DNA of 32,430 nt from Cypionkella sp. (GCA_025458525.1 JALOSF010000044.1:1-32430), one strand, 5' to 3'; shown: positions 13,885 through 22,697, numbered from the stretch's first letter. The notes: generated by a model not told the origin, from the letters alone. Numbers and translations are program-made.

Positions 13885-16414
13885 AATCGGCAGAGCGCAG
13901 GACCTGCGCGGGGCGGGCCGCAAGGGGGCGCAAGGCGAAGGCGAGGCCGGCGGCAAGGGTGGCGATGACGCCGCCCAGCACGATGGCGATGGCCGAGACC
14001 GGCTCGAACCGATAGCTTGCGTCCATCACGAAGGTCATCACGGCCCAGCCCGCCAATCCGCCCGCCACGATGGCGACAAGTCCCGCCGCCGCGCCCATCA
14101 GCGCGGAGCGCAGGGCAAAGCTGGCGAGGATGCGCCCGCGGGTGGCGCCCAGCGTCTTGAGCACCGCCGCCTCATAGACCCGCGCCCGCTCGCCCGCCGC
14201 GGCCGCGCCGATCAGCACGACAAAGCCGGTGATCAGCGTGGCCGCCGCCGCCCAGGCGGTGGCGGTGGCGATGGCGCCCAACGCCTCGGTCACGCGGTCG
14301 ATGGCGTCCTTCACCCGGATCGCGGTCACGTTGGGATAGGCGCGCGAGATGTCGCGCAGGATCGCCGCCTCGGCCTGCGGCTCGGCATAGACGGTCGCGA
14401 TATGGGTGTGCGGCGCGCCCGCCACGGCGGCGGGGTTCATCGTCATCACAAACCCCATCCCGGCGGTCGAGAAATCGACCTCGCGGAAGCTGGTGATGGT
14501 TGCGGTGATGTCGCGGCCCAGGATGTTGGTGGTGATCGTGTCGCCCAGTTTCAGCCCCATCTCGGCGGCTTCCTCGGCGGCAAAGCTGATCTGGGGTTCC
14601 CCGGTGTAATCGGCGGGCCACCACGCGCCTTCGGTGACGGTGGTGTTCTCGCCCGGGGTGGCGGCATAGGTCACGCCGCGGTCGCCGCGCACCACCCAAT
14701 GCTCGCCCACCACCTCGCGCGCGGGGCGGCCGTTGATCTGGTTGACGACGCCGCGCAGCATGGGCGCGCTTTCGACCTGACTGACCGCGGGGTCATTGTT
14801 CACGCGGTCCAGAAAGCCCTCGATCTGGTCGGGCTGGATATCGACAAAGAAATAGCTCGGCGCCCGCTCTGGCAGGTCGGTTGCAATTGCAAGCCGCAGG
14901 TTGGCCTCGATCTGCCCCACCGCCGCCAGCACCGACAGGCCAAGGCCGAGCGACAGCACCACGCTGGTCGCTTCGGCGCGCGGCCCGCCGATGGCGGCCA
15001 GCGCAAGGCGCAGCGCCACCCGGCCCCGCGCCAGCGCGGAGCGTGCGACACCCGTCGCCGCGCGGCGCAAGAGCCAGGCCGCCCCGGCCAGCACGGCCAG
15101 CGCCCCCGCGATGCCCGCCGCCGACCCCAGCGCCAGTTCCGGCACGCCCGAGAACCAGACCGCCCCGCCGACCAGCAGCGCCAGCAACCCCGCCACGGCG
15201 AAGGCCGCGGGCCACCCGGCCCAGCCGTCGCGCCCTGCCCCGCGATAGAGCGCCGCCGCCCGCACCTCGCGCGTGCGGGCCAGCGGCCAGAGCGTGAACA
15301 AAAGCGCCGTCATCAGGCCATAGAACCCCGCCTCCAGCAGCGGCAGCGGATAGGGCCGGAAGATCACCGGCAAGGGCAGGCTGGCCGAAATCACCGGCGC
15401 CAGCAGCATCGGGATCACCGTGCCCAGCACCAGCCCGATCGCCACCCCCAGTCCCGCCAGCACCGCGATCTGCATCAGGTAGATGCGGAAGATCGTCGGC
15501 CCTTCGGCCCCCAGCGTTTTCAGCGTGGCAATGGTCGAAACCTTGCCGTCAAGGTATGCCCGCACTGCCGACGACACGCCGACGCCCCCCACGGCCAGCC
15601 CCGCCAGACCGACCAGGATCAGGAACGACCCCATGCGTTCGACAAAGCGTTCCACCCCCGGGGTCGCGCGGCGGCTGTCCTGCCAGCGCACGCCCTTGGC
15701 TTCGAACTGCGCCTCGGTCTGCGCCTCGAGGGCGGCAAGGTCGCTGCCGGGCGGCAGGGTCAGCCGGTATTCGGTCTCATACAAGGACCCCGGCCCGATC
15801 AGCCCCGATTGCGCCAGATCGGCGGTCCGCACCATGGTGCGCGGGCCAAGGGTGAACCCTTGCGTGGCGCTGTCCGGCTCGCGCAGCAGCACCGCGCCAA
15901 GGCGGAAATCCTGCACGCCAAGGCGGAAGGTATCGCCCACCGACAGGCCCAGCCGGTCCACCAGCACCCGGTCCATCACCGCGCCGGGCACACCGCCCTG
16001 CGGCGCAAGGGCCTGCGCCAGCGGGATCGTGGGGTCCAGCACCACCTCGCCCAGCAGGGGATAGGCGGCATCGACCGCCTTGATCTGGGTCAGCGCGGTT
16101 TCATCGCCGCGGACGGCCATCGACCGGAAATCCACCACCTCGGACACGGCCGTGGCGATGCTGTCCATATAGGCGCGCTCGGCCTCATCGGCGAAGCGAT
16201 AAGTGAACTCCATCTGCGCGTCGCCGCCCAGCAGGACCGAGCCCTGATCGCGCAGCCCCGCCTCGATCGCGGCGCGCACCATGCCGACAGAGGCAATCGC
16301 CATCACCCCCAGCGCAAGGCAGGCCAGAAAGATGCGAAAGCCGCGCAGGCCGCCGCGCAATTCACGCCGCGCAAGGCGCCAGGCAAGGGACAGGTCCGTC
16401 ATCAGGCCGCTCAT
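13883..16414 (-). CDS. ybbP: YbbP-type ABC transporter permease (FtsX-like)
   Basis: An inner-membrane permease of about 843 residues belonging to the large YbbP family with repeated FtsX/MacB-type domains. An N-terminal helix (FRIFLACLALGVMAIASVGM) is followed by a large periplasmic region, a central block of several helices, a second large soluble region and C-terminal helices ending PAQVLRSAD. It works with YbbA. The family is linked to moving or extracting envelope substrates rather than import, and the exact substrate is unknown. The ATG at 16414 overlaps the ybbA stop by 4 bases (ATGA), which fixes the start; a longer frame from a TTG at 16483 would lie inside ybbA. Confidence 0.9.
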   Translation of the reverse strand: MSGLMTDLSLAWRLARRELRGGLRGFRIFLACLALGVMAIASVGMVRAAIEAGLRDQGSVLLGGDAQMEFTYRFADEAERAYMDSIATAVSEVVDFRSMAVRGDETALTQIKAVDAAYPLLGEVVLDPTIPLAQALAPQGGVPGAVMDRVLVDRLGLSVGDTFRLGVQDFRLGAVLLREPDSATQGFTLGPRTMVRTADLAQSGLIGPGSLYETEYRLTLPPGSDLAALEAQTEAQFEAKGVRWQDSRRATPGVERFVERMGSFLILVGLAGLAVGGVGVSSAVRAYLDGKVSTIATLKTLGAEGPTIFRIYLMQIAVLAGLGVAIGLVLGTVIPMLLAPVISASLPLPVIFRPYPLPLLEAGFYGLMTALLFTLWPLARTREVRAAALYRGAGRDGWAGWPAAFAVAGLLALLVGGAVWFSGVPELALGSAAGIAGALAVLAGAAWLLRRAATGVARSALARGRVALRLALAAIGGPRAEATSVVLSLGLGLSVLAAVGQIEANLRLAIATDLPERAPSYFFVDIQPDQIEGFLDRVNNDPAVSQVESAPMLRGVVNQINGRPAREVVGEHWVVRGDRGVTYAATPGENTTVTEGAWWPADYTGEPQISFAAEEAAEMGLKLGDTITTNILGRDITATITSFREVDFSTAGMGFVMTMNPAAVAGAPHTHIATVYAEPQAEAAILRDISRAYPNVTAIRVKDAIDRVTEALGAIATATAWAAAATLITGFVVLIGAAAAGERARVYEAAVLKTLGATRGRILASFALRSALMGAAAGLVAIVAGGLAGWAVMTFVMDASYRFEPVSAIAIVLGGVIATLAAGLAFALRPLAARPAQVLRSAD

Positions 16415-17109
16415 TCCGCCGCCGCCTTCATCCGGTCCTCGCCCACGATGCGGCCATCGGCCAGCCGCACCACCCGGTCGCAACGCGCGGCCAGTTCCGG
16501 CGCGTGCGTGACCAGAACCAGCGTCGCCCCGTGCCGGTCGCGCAGGCCGAACAGCATGTCCATGATCGCCTGCCCGTTGACGCCATCAAGGTTGCCCGTC
16601 GGCTCATCCGCCAGCAGGATCGCCGGGCGGGGCGCAGCGGCCCGCGCAAGGGCCACCCGCTGCTGTTCCCCCCCCGACATCTGGCGCGGGTAATGGTCCA
16701 TCCGCGCGCCAAGGCCCACGGCGCGCAATTCCGCCTCGGCGCGGGCAAAGGCATCGGCCACCCCGGCCAGTTCCAAGGGCACGGCGACATTCTCCAGCGC
16801 GGTCATCGTCGGGATCAGGTGGAAAGATTGGAACACCACCCCCATATTCCCCCTGCGAAAGCGCGCAAGGGCATCTTCGTCCATGGCGGTCAGATCCGAC
16901 CCCAGCGCCAGCACCGACCCCGATGTGGCGCGCTCCAGCCCGCCCATCAGCATCAGGAGAGACGACTTGCCAGACCCCGACGGACCGATCAGCCCCAGCG
17001 TCTCGCCCTGCGCGACCTTCAGATCAATGCCCTTGAGAATCTCCACCGGACCGGCGTTTCCTGCCAAGGTAAGCGTCGCATCCTTCAACGCCAGAACGGT
17101 CTGACCCAT
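16411..17109 (-). CDS. ybbA: YbbA-type ABC transporter ATPase
   Basis: A 232-residue ATPase of the LolD/MacB group, partner of YbbP. Walker A is GPSGSGKSS (42-50), the Q-loop is VVFQSFHL, the signature is MSGGEQQR (144-151), and Walker B is ADEPTGNLD (167-175), followed by the switch histidine in LVTHAPE. The ATG at 17109 has a good AAAGGAAAA seven bases upstream. That ribosome site lies within the first codons of the divergent tesA, whose own start overlaps this one. The frame stays open to 17562 but this is antisense to tesA and is not used. Confidence 0.93.
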   Translation of the reverse strand: MGQTVLALKDATLTLAGNAGPVEILKGIDLKVAQGETLGLIGPSGSGKSSLLMLMGGLERATSGSVLALGSDLTAMDEDALARFRRGNMGVVFQSFHLIPTMTALENVAVPLELAGVADAFARAEAELRAVGLGARMDHYPRQMSGGEQQRVALARAAAPRPAILLADEPTGNLDGVNGQAIMDMLFGLRDRHGATLVLVTHAPELAARCDRVVRLADGRIVGEDRMKAAAE

Positions 17110-17797
17110 GATGTTTTCCTTTATCCTGTCCCCGGTTGCATATGGCGCGCGCCGCACGCTTCGCAACCTGAGCTTCACGCTGGCGTTATCGTTTTCCGTC
17201 GCCTCTGCGGCAAATGCCGAATCCGTGACCGTTTTTGCCTTGGGTGACAGCCTGACCGCCGGGTATGGCCTGCCCGAAGGGGATGGTCTGGTGCCGCAAC
17301 TGAACGCCTGGCTGACAGAGAAGGGTGCCGATGTGACGGTGCTGAACGGTGGGGTGTCGGGCGATACTTCGGCAGGCGGATTGTCCCGTCTGGCATGGAG
17401 CCTGACACCCGATGTCGATGCGCTCATCGTCACCCTTGGCGGCAATGATCTGTTGCGCGGCCTGCAACCCGAGGTCACCCGCGACAATATCAAGGCGATC
17501 CTGACCGAGGCTGAGGCACGGCAGCTTCCCGTCTTGCTGATCGGGATGAAAGCGCCGGGCAATTTTGGCCCCGCCTATAAAGAGGCGTTCGACCGTCTTT
17601 ATCCCGATCTGGCCGCCGAACATGGCGCGCTGCATATCGACAGCTATTTTGGCCTGATCGATCCGCAAGCCACCGATCCGGGCCAGATTGCCGAATTCAT
17701 GCAGGCCGATGGCATCCACCCCAATGCCGAAGGGGTGAAGCGCGCGGTTGCAGCGCTTGGGCCCAGGGTTCTGGACCTGGTCGAACAGGTGAACTGA
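17108..17797 (+). CDS. tesA: TesA-type periplasmic GDSL esterase / lysophospholipase
   Basis: A 229-residue SGNH hydrolase, the multifunctional acyl-thioesterase I, arylesterase and lysophospholipase family. A signal peptide (1-37, ending ASAANA) directs it to the periplasm. The catalytic serine is S48 in GDSLTAGYGL, block III is GGND (111-114), and the acid and histidine are D201 and H204 in DGIHP. The only usable starts are the tandem ATGs at 17108 and 17111; the first overlaps the ybbA start codon. No Shine-Dalgarno sequence precedes either. Pairing with ybbAP is conserved across proteobacteria, suggesting that the transporter and the lipase act on the same lipid. Confidence 0.92.
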   Translation: MMFSFILSPVAYGARRTLRNLSFTLALSFSVASAANAESVTVFALGDSLTAGYGLPEGDGLVPQLNAWLTEKGADVTVLNGGVSGDTSAGGLSRLAWSLTPDVDALIVTLGGNDLLRGLQPEVTRDNIKAILTEAEARQLPVLLIGMKAPGNFGPAYKEAFDRLYPDLAAEHGALHIDSYFGLIDPQATDPGQIAEFMQADGIHPNAEGVKRAVAALGPRVLDLVEQVN

Positions 17798-17841
17798 CCC
17801 AGCCGCAGACGCCTTGGCGCGGAACATTGTATCCGGCACAG

Positions 17842-17854
17842 ATCAAGGCTTGAT
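17842..17854. promoter_or_regulatory. Palindrome upstream of the FAD dehydrogenase
   Basis: ATCAAG-G-CTTGAT is a perfect 13-base palindrome about 50 bases before the dehydrogenase start. It has the size and symmetry of a regulator site, and glcD-like genes are often controlled by GntR-type repressors, but the regulator is not identified. Confidence 0.3.
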
Positions 17855-17864
17855 GCAGGCGCGC

Positions 17865-17893
17865 GAAAGGGCCATTCCTGCGCTGGCCCTTTC
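17865..17893 (+). promoter_or_regulatory. Perfect hairpin just before the dehydrogenase start codon
   Basis: GAAAGGGCCA and TGGCCCTTTC form a perfect 10-bp stem around a 9-base loop; it ends 11 bases before the ATG at 17905. It occupies the place of the ribosome site, and the GAAAGGG arm is the only Shine-Dalgarno-like sequence. No T-run follows, so it is a poor terminator for tesA. Confidence 0.5.
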
Positions 17894-17904
17894 TGGTGTG
17901 CGCC

Positions 17905-19332
17905 ATGACGCTGATTTCCGACCTTACCGATCTGCTTGGCCCGGCGCATGTGCTGACCGGGGCGGATATGGCGCGCCATGCGCAGGATTGGACCGGGAAA
18001 TACACAGGCGCGCCGCTGGCGGTGGTGCGCCCCGCCGACACGGCGCAGGTGTCGGCTGTGATGCGGATCGCGGCCCGCCACAGGGTTCCGGTCGTGCCGG
18101 TCAGCGGCAACACCGGGCTGGTGGGCGGCACACAGACGACGGGCGGTCTGCTGATCAGCCTTGAACGGATGAACCACATCCGGCAGATCAACCCGCTGAC
18201 CCGCAGCGCGGTGGTCGAGGCCGGGGTGATCCTGTCCCGCCTTCACGACGCCGCTGCCGAACAGGGGCTCTATTTCCCGCTGTGGTTCGGCGCGCGGGGC
18301 TCTGCGATGATTGGCGGGGTCTTGTCCACCAATGCCGGCGGATCGAACGTCTTGCGCTATGGCACCACCCGGGGGCTGTGCCTCGGGCTGGAGGTGGTTC
18401 TGGCCGACGGGCGGGTGCTGAACCTGATGAGCGCGCTGCACAAGGACAATTCGGGCTATGCCTTGAAAGACCTGTTCATCGGGGCCGAGGGGACGCTGGG
18501 CATCATCACCGCGGCGGTGATGCGGCTGGTCCCGGCGCCGCGCGCCCATGCCACCGCCACGCTGGCGTTGTCGCGGCTGGAGGATGCGCTGACCCTGCTC
18601 AACCGCCTGCAAGAGGCGTCGGGCGGGCTGGTCGAGGCGTTCGAATTCATGCCCGCCAGCTTTGGCCGCCGTCTGGCGCGGGTGCGGCCCGACCTTGCGC
18701 TGCCCTTTGCCGAGGTGCCGCAGGTGACAATCCTGACCGAGCTTGCCGCCACCGCCCCCGCGCTTTGCACGCCGCGCGAGGATGGGGCGGTGCCGCTGGC
18801 GCGGCTGCTGGAGGAGACGGTCGCACAGGCGATGGACGAGGGGCTGATCGCTGATGCGGTGATCGCGCAAAGCGAGGCGCAGCGGCGCGCGATGTGGGCC
18901 AGGCGCGAGGCGGCGGCCGAAATCACCTTTGCCGTGCGGCCCTTTGTCGATACCGACATTGCGGTGCCGCTGGACCGGGCGGCAGAGTTTCTGGACCGCA
19001 TCCACGCGCGTCTGCACGGGCTGGCGCAGGCGGCGGAGCCTTTGTGCGTGGCCCATCTTGGCGATGGTAATCTGCATTTCACGGTGTTTCCCGAAGACGG
19101 GTCAGAGGCGACCTATGACCATGTGATCGAACAGATCGAGGATGTGGTGGCCGAACTTGGTGGCAGCTTTTCCGCCGAGCATGGGGTTGGGCTGTCAAAG
19201 CTCGCGTCGATGGCGCGGCGCAAGGATGCGGCGGCGCTGGAGGTGATGCGGGCGATCAAGGCGGCGTTGGACCCCGAGGGCCGCATGAACCCCGGCAAGG
19301 TCATTCCCGCAGGATCGAATGTGACATCGTGA
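17905..19332 (+). CDS. GlcD-like FAD-binding 2-hydroxyacid dehydrogenase
   Basis: A 475-residue flavoenzyme of the D-lactate / D-2-hydroxyglutarate dehydrogenase type, oxidising a 2-hydroxyacid to a 2-oxoacid in the cytoplasm. The PCMH FAD-binding domain shows VPVVPVSGNTGLVGG and then GGVLSTNAGGSNVLRYG. The C-terminal FAD-linked oxidase domain has HLGDGNLHF, SAEHGVGLSK and the final DPEGRMNPGKV. These C-terminal motifs favour the D-2-hydroxyglutarate/D-lactate group over glycolate oxidase, whose glcE/glcF partners are absent here. ATG at 17905 was chosen from alignment; a GTG at 17896 is possible. Its stop overlaps the next gene's GTG. Confidence 0.9.
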   Translation: MTLISDLTDLLGPAHVLTGADMARHAQDWTGKYTGAPLAVVRPADTAQVSAVMRIAARHRVPVVPVSGNTGLVGGTQTTGGLLISLERMNHIRQINPLTRSAVVEAGVILSRLHDAAAEQGLYFPLWFGARGSAMIGGVLSTNAGGSNVLRYGTTRGLCLGLEVVLADGRVLNLMSALHKDNSGYALKDLFIGAEGTLGIITAAVMRLVPAPRAHATATLALSRLEDALTLLNRLQEASGGLVEAFEFMPASFGRRLARVRPDLALPFAEVPQVTILTELAATAPALCTPREDGAVPLARLLEETVAQAMDEGLIADAVIAQSEAQRRAMWARREAAAEITFAVRPFVDTDIAVPLDRAAEFLDRIHARLHGLAQAAEPLCVAHLGDGNLHFTVFPEDGSEATYDHVIEQIEDVVAELGGSFSAEHGVGLSKLASMARRKDAAALEVMRAIKAALDPEGRMNPGKVIPAGSNVTS

Positions 19333-20537
19333 CAGCCCTTCGGACCGTCTTGGCAGTGCCGGTGTTTCGCATGCTGGCCGGGGTGATCGGCCTGCTTGGT
19401 CTGATCAATGCCTCGCTTTACCCCTATCAATCGGTGATCGGGATCGAGGTGATGGGCCTGCCCGAAGCTGGATTCGCGCTGGTTCTGGTGCTGGCTTCCG
19501 GCGTTGCCGTCACGACGTCGGTCCTGCTTGGCATCCTGTCCGACCAACGGGCGAACCGGCGCAATCTGGCGCTTCTGACCGCGCTCATGGGCGCGGCGGG
19601 GGCGGCCTTGATGCTTGCCGCACCCGGCCCCATCACCTTTGTGCTGACCAACGGCATTCTGCTGCCTGTCGCGTCATCGCTGTTCGGGCAGGCCTTTGCG
19701 CTGAACCGGCTGGCCAGCCAGACCTACCCGGTAGAGCGTGAGGGGATACAGGCCACGATCCGGGCATCGATGTCGGTGACGTTCCTGCTCATGCTGGTGT
19801 TCTGGACCGTGGCCTTCGGCGCCGGGGCCGAGGTGATGTTGACCTATGTGTCGGGGGGCATTGCCGCGATGGCGCTGGTCGTGCTGATCTGGCTGTGCTG
19901 GCCGCGCGACGGGCAGACCGGCTGGCAGGACCAACCTTCGGGCCTTCGGCTGGGCGCGGCACTTGCAGAACTGGCACGGCCCCATGTCACGCTGCGGTTG
20001 CTGTGCCTTGGGGCGGTCACGTCGTCGGGCGTGCTCTACATGATTCTGGCCGGGCTGATCTTTTCCGAAACGCCGGGGCGCAGCGCCGCCGATACCGCGC
20101 TTTACATCGGTCTGGTCGCCGGGTGGGAGGTGCCCTTCCTTTTGCTGTTGCCGCGCTATCTGGGCCATATCCCGCGCCCGACACTTATCTTCTCGGGCAC
20201 GGTGCTTTATGTCAGCCATCTGATCGCATTGCCATTTCTGGCCGCAAGCCCCTGGGTCTGGGCCATGACCCTGCCGGCAGGGCTTGGTGGAACGGCGATG
20301 CTGATCCTGCCGATTTCCTATTATCAGGATCTGATGGCCGGGCGGCCCGGCACGGCCGCCTCGATGCTGGCGCTGCAAAAGCTGGTGGCTGATGTGATGG
20401 CGGCGCTGGCCTTTTCGGCGGGGGTGGCGATTGGCGGCTATGCGCTGACCGCGGCCTTGGGCGGCGCGATCGCGGTGGTCGGCGGGCTGGGCCTTTGGCT
20501 GGCAGATCGCGCCCGCGTCAGCCCACCGCTTCGCTGA
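19329..20537 (+). CDS. MFS transporter resembling sugar efflux (SET) family
   Basis: A 402-residue major facilitator protein with about 12 hydrophobic segments in the inner membrane. The loop after helix 2 reads GILSDQRANRRNL, a version of the MFS G-x-L-S-D-R-x-x-R-R motif. The layout around FGQAFALNRLASQ and IQATIRASMSVTF matches the SetA-type sugar efflux proteins as I remember them, so export of a sugar or sugar analogue is a fair guess. It starts with a GTG in a GTGA overlap with the dehydrogenase. Coupling may mean export of a related acid or sugar, which is inference. Confidence 0.82.
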   Translation: MTALRTVLAVPVFRMLAGVIGLLGLINASLYPYQSVIGIEVMGLPEAGFALVLVLASGVAVTTSVLLGILSDQRANRRNLALLTALMGAAGAALMLAAPGPITFVLTNGILLPVASSLFGQAFALNRLASQTYPVEREGIQATIRASMSVTFLLMLVFWTVAFGAGAEVMLTYVSGGIAAMALVVLIWLCWPRDGQTGWQDQPSGLRLGAALAELARPHVTLRLLCLGAVTSSGVLYMILAGLIFSETPGRSAADTALYIGLVAGWEVPFLLLLPRYLGHIPRPTLIFSGTVLYVSHLIALPFLAASPWVWAMTLPAGLGGTAMLILPISYYQDLMAGRPGTAASMLALQKLVADVMAALAFSAGVAIGGYALTAALGGAIAVVGGLGLWLADRARVSPPLR

Positions 20538-20564
20538 TGCGGCTGTGACGGGGCAAGATGGCGG

Positions 20565-20591
20565 TGATCGGGCGGGTGCCCGGCCCGATCA
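20565..20591. repeat. Hairpin at the MFS-hemC convergent junction
   Basis: TGATCGGGC and GCCCGATCA form a perfect 9-bp stem around a 9-base loop, and the hairpin ends on the hemC stop codon. No T-run follows on either strand, so transcription ending here would need Rho or overlap. Confidence 0.35.
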
Positions 20592-21530
20592 TCTCCAGCT
20601 GAAGAAATCCGCAGGCGCGCGCGACAACAGGTCTTCGGCAAGGGCGCGGCCCAGATCGGCCGCCGAGCCCACCGGCCCGCTGCGCGACCCGGTCAGGGAT
20701 TCAGACCCGTCAGGGCGCAAAATCTCGCCCCGCAGATGGATCTGATCGCCGTCCAGCGTGGCAAGCCCGGCAATCGGCGTCTCGCACGATCCATCCAGCC
20801 GGGCCAGCATCGCACGTTCGGCCGCAAGGCGCAGGCCGGTCGGGTGATCATGGATTGCCGCCAGCATCTGTGCGGTGCGCGCATCATCCTGCCGCCGCTC
20901 CACCCCGATCGCGCCCTGTGCGACGGCGGGCAACATATCCTCGGGGTCGATCGCAGAGCGCACCACATGCGTCATGCCAAGACGGTTCAGCCCGGCCATG
21001 GCCAGAAACGTCGCGACCGCCACACCGTCTTCCAGCTTTTTCATCCGGGTCTGCACGTTGCCGCGAAACTCGACCAACTGCAAATCGGGGCGCTTGAGGC
21101 GCAGTTGCGCCCGCCGGCGCAGCGAGGACGACCCCACCACCGCGCCCTGCGGCAGATCGGCCAGCCGCGCCACATGCGGCGAGATAAAGGCGTCACGCAC
21201 ATCTTCGCGTGGCAGATAGCAGTCGAGGATCAATCCCGGCGGCTGCTGTGTCGGCATGTCCTTCATCGAATGGACCGCAATGTCGATGGAGCCGTCAAGC
21301 AGCGCCTCCTCGATCTCGCGGGTGAACAGGCCCTTGCCGCCGATGTCCTTCAGCGCCTTGTCAAGAATCTGGTCGCCCATCACCTTGATCACGCAAATTT
21401 CAAAAGCCTCTTGCGGCAGATCGAAGGCCACTTGCAGGCTGCGACGGACCTCATGTGCCTGCCAGAGGGCAAGCAATGAGCCACGGGTTCCGATCTTGAG
21501 GGGTTGGGCGGGGCTTGGCAGGTTTTGCAT
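20589..21530 (-). CDS. hemC: Porphobilinogen deaminase (hydroxymethylbilane synthase)
   Basis: A 313-residue enzyme that joins four porphobilinogens into hydroxymethylbilane, the third step from aminolevulinate to haem (and bacteriochlorophyll, where made). The N-terminus has KIGTRGSLLALWQA, the middle GSSSLRRRAQL and FRGNVQTRMKKL, and the dipyrromethane cofactor cysteine is C249 in DGSCETPIAG. The start is uncertain: ATGs lie in frame at 21569, 21545, 21533 and 21530, none with a good ribosome site; 21530 gives the family-typical short N-terminus. It diverges from hemE across less than 100 bases. Confidence 0.93.
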   Translation of the reverse strand: MQNLPSPAQPLKIGTRGSLLALWQAHEVRRSLQVAFDLPQEAFEICVIKVMGDQILDKALKDIGGKGLFTREIEEALLDGSIDIAVHSMKDMPTQQPPGLILDCYLPREDVRDAFISPHVARLADLPQGAVVGSSSLRRRAQLRLKRPDLQLVEFRGNVQTRMKKLEDGVAVATFLAMAGLNRLGMTHVVRSAIDPEDMLPAVAQGAIGVERRQDDARTAQMLAAIHDHPTGLRLAAERAMLARLDGSCETPIAGLATLDGDQIHLRGEILRPDGSESLTGSRSGPVGSAADLGRALAEDLLSRAPADFFSWR

Positions 21531-21563
21531 CATGCACACAGGCATACATGTGTCATCTTTGCC

Positions 21564-21579
21564 TGACAACTATTGACAA
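21564..21579. promoter_or_regulatory. TGACAA direct repeat between hemC and hemE
   Basis: Two copies of TGACAA lie 10 bases apart, one helical turn, between divergent hemC and hemE. The second forms TTGACA, a perfect -35 box for hemE, but no good -10 box lies 16-18 bases downstream. It may be a regulator-assisted promoter or a binding site on one DNA face. Confidence 0.3.
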
Positions 21580-21620
21580 GCGCGGGCCTACATCGGACCC
21601 ATGGGGCAAAGGAGCCCATA

Positions 21621-22652
21621 ATGACCGAAAAGACCATCCTGCGCGCGCTTGCCGGCGAAACGCTTCCCACCCCGCCGATCTGGATGATGCGTCAGGCCGG
21701 GCGCTATCTGCCGGAATACCGCGCCACACGTGCCAAGGCAGGGGATTTCCTGTCGTTGTGTTACACCCCTGATCTCGCGGCCGAAGTCACCTTGCAGCCG
21801 ATCCGCCGCTATGGATTTGACGCGGCGATCCTGTTTGCGGATATCCTGTTGGTGCCGCAGGCGCTTGGGCCAAAGCTGTGGTTTGCCGAAGGCGAAGGCC
21901 CGCGGATGGAGACCACCACCACGATGGATCAGGTGCGCGGGCTGAAGCCCGTCGCAGACATTCACGACACCCTGTCGCCCGTCTATGAAACGGTGCGCAT
22001 TCTTGCCCGCGAATTGCCAAAGGAAACCACGCTGATCGGCTTTGCCGGGGCGCCCTGGACCGTGGCCACCTATATGATCGGTGGGCGCGGGTCCAAGGAT
22101 CAGGGCGCGGCACATGCCCTCAAGACCGCGGACCGCGCCACCTTTGTTGCGCTTCTGGATGTGATCACCGCGGCGACGGTTGACTATCTGTCGGCGCAGA
22201 TCGAGGCGGGGGCCGAGGTGGTCAAGCTGTTCGACAGCTGGGCCGGAAGCCTGAAAGGCCAGGATTTCGAAGATTTCGCGGTGGCCCCAGCGGCGCGAAT
22301 CATCGCCGCCCTGAAGGCGCGTCATCCAGCCACGCCCATCATCGCCTTCCCGCGCGAGGCGGGAGACGGCTATGTCGGCTTTGCGGGCAAGACCGGCGCC
22401 GATTGCGTGGCGGTGGATGACAGCGTGACGCCGGAATGGGCCGCAGAACATGTGCAAACCGACGGCTGCGTGCAGGGCAACCTCGCCTCGCGCCATATGG
22501 TCACGGGGGGCGACGATCTGGTGCGCGAAACGCGGCGGGTGGTCGATGCGTTCCGCAAGGGGCCGCATATCTTCAACCTGGGCCACGGGATCACGCCCGA
22601 TGCAAGCCCGGACAACGTGCAGCTGATGATCGATACGGTGCGCGGCGCCTGA
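21621..22652 (+). CDS. hemE: Uroporphyrinogen decarboxylase
   Basis: A 343-residue cytoplasmic enzyme that removes four carboxyl groups from uroporphyrinogen III to give coproporphyrinogen III. Both family signatures are seen: [16 protein letters not shown] near the start and [14 protein letters not shown] in the middle, along with the conserved [10 protein letters not shown] aspartate. The ATG at 21621 has AAGGAG seven bases upstream and removes a 16-residue unlikely extension. Its substrate derives from hemC's product and its product is used by hemF, both nearby, so three haem steps cluster here. Confidence 0.95.
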   Translation: MTEKTILRALAGETLPTPPIWMMRQAGRYLPEYRATRAKAGDFLSLCYTPDLAAEVTLQPIRRYGFDAAILFADILLVPQALGPKLWFAEGEGPRMETTTTMDQVRGLKPVADIHDTLSPVYETVRILARELPKETTLIGFAGAPWTVATYMIGGRGSKDQGAAHALKTADRATFVALLDVITAATVDYLSAQIEAGAEVVKLFDSWAGSLKGQDFEDFAVAPAARIIAALKARHPATPIIAFPREAGDGYVGFAGKTGADCVAVDDSVTPEWAAEHVQTDGCVQGNLASRHMVTGGDDLVRETRRVVDAFRKGPHIFNLGHGITPDASPDNVQLMIDTVRGA

Positions 22653-22659
22653 GGGATCG

Positions 22660-22685
22660 GCAGGGCAGGGATGGCCCCGCCCTGC
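22660..22685. repeat. Hairpin between convergent hemE and aqpZ
   Basis: GCAGGGC and GCCCTGC form a 7-bp stem around a 12-base loop in the 45-base gap between the two stop codons. No T-run follows; it may still help end both transcripts. Confidence 0.3.
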
Positions 22686-22697
22686 GCCAAGCCGGCG

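Noticed and set aside
13829..16693. A 954-codon open frame on the plus strand
   Set aside because: It is antisense to ybbP over its full length, very rich in Arg/His/Gly, with no domain or membrane pattern; long antisense frames are expected at this GC content.
17644..19077. A 477-codon minus-strand frame across tesA and the dehydrogenase
   Set aside because: It spans two sense genes and their gap, which a real gene is unlikely to do, and shows no motif.
20538..20588. Intrinsic terminator between the MFS gene and hemC
   Set aside because: A perfect stem exists but neither side has a T-run, so it is listed only as a hairpin.
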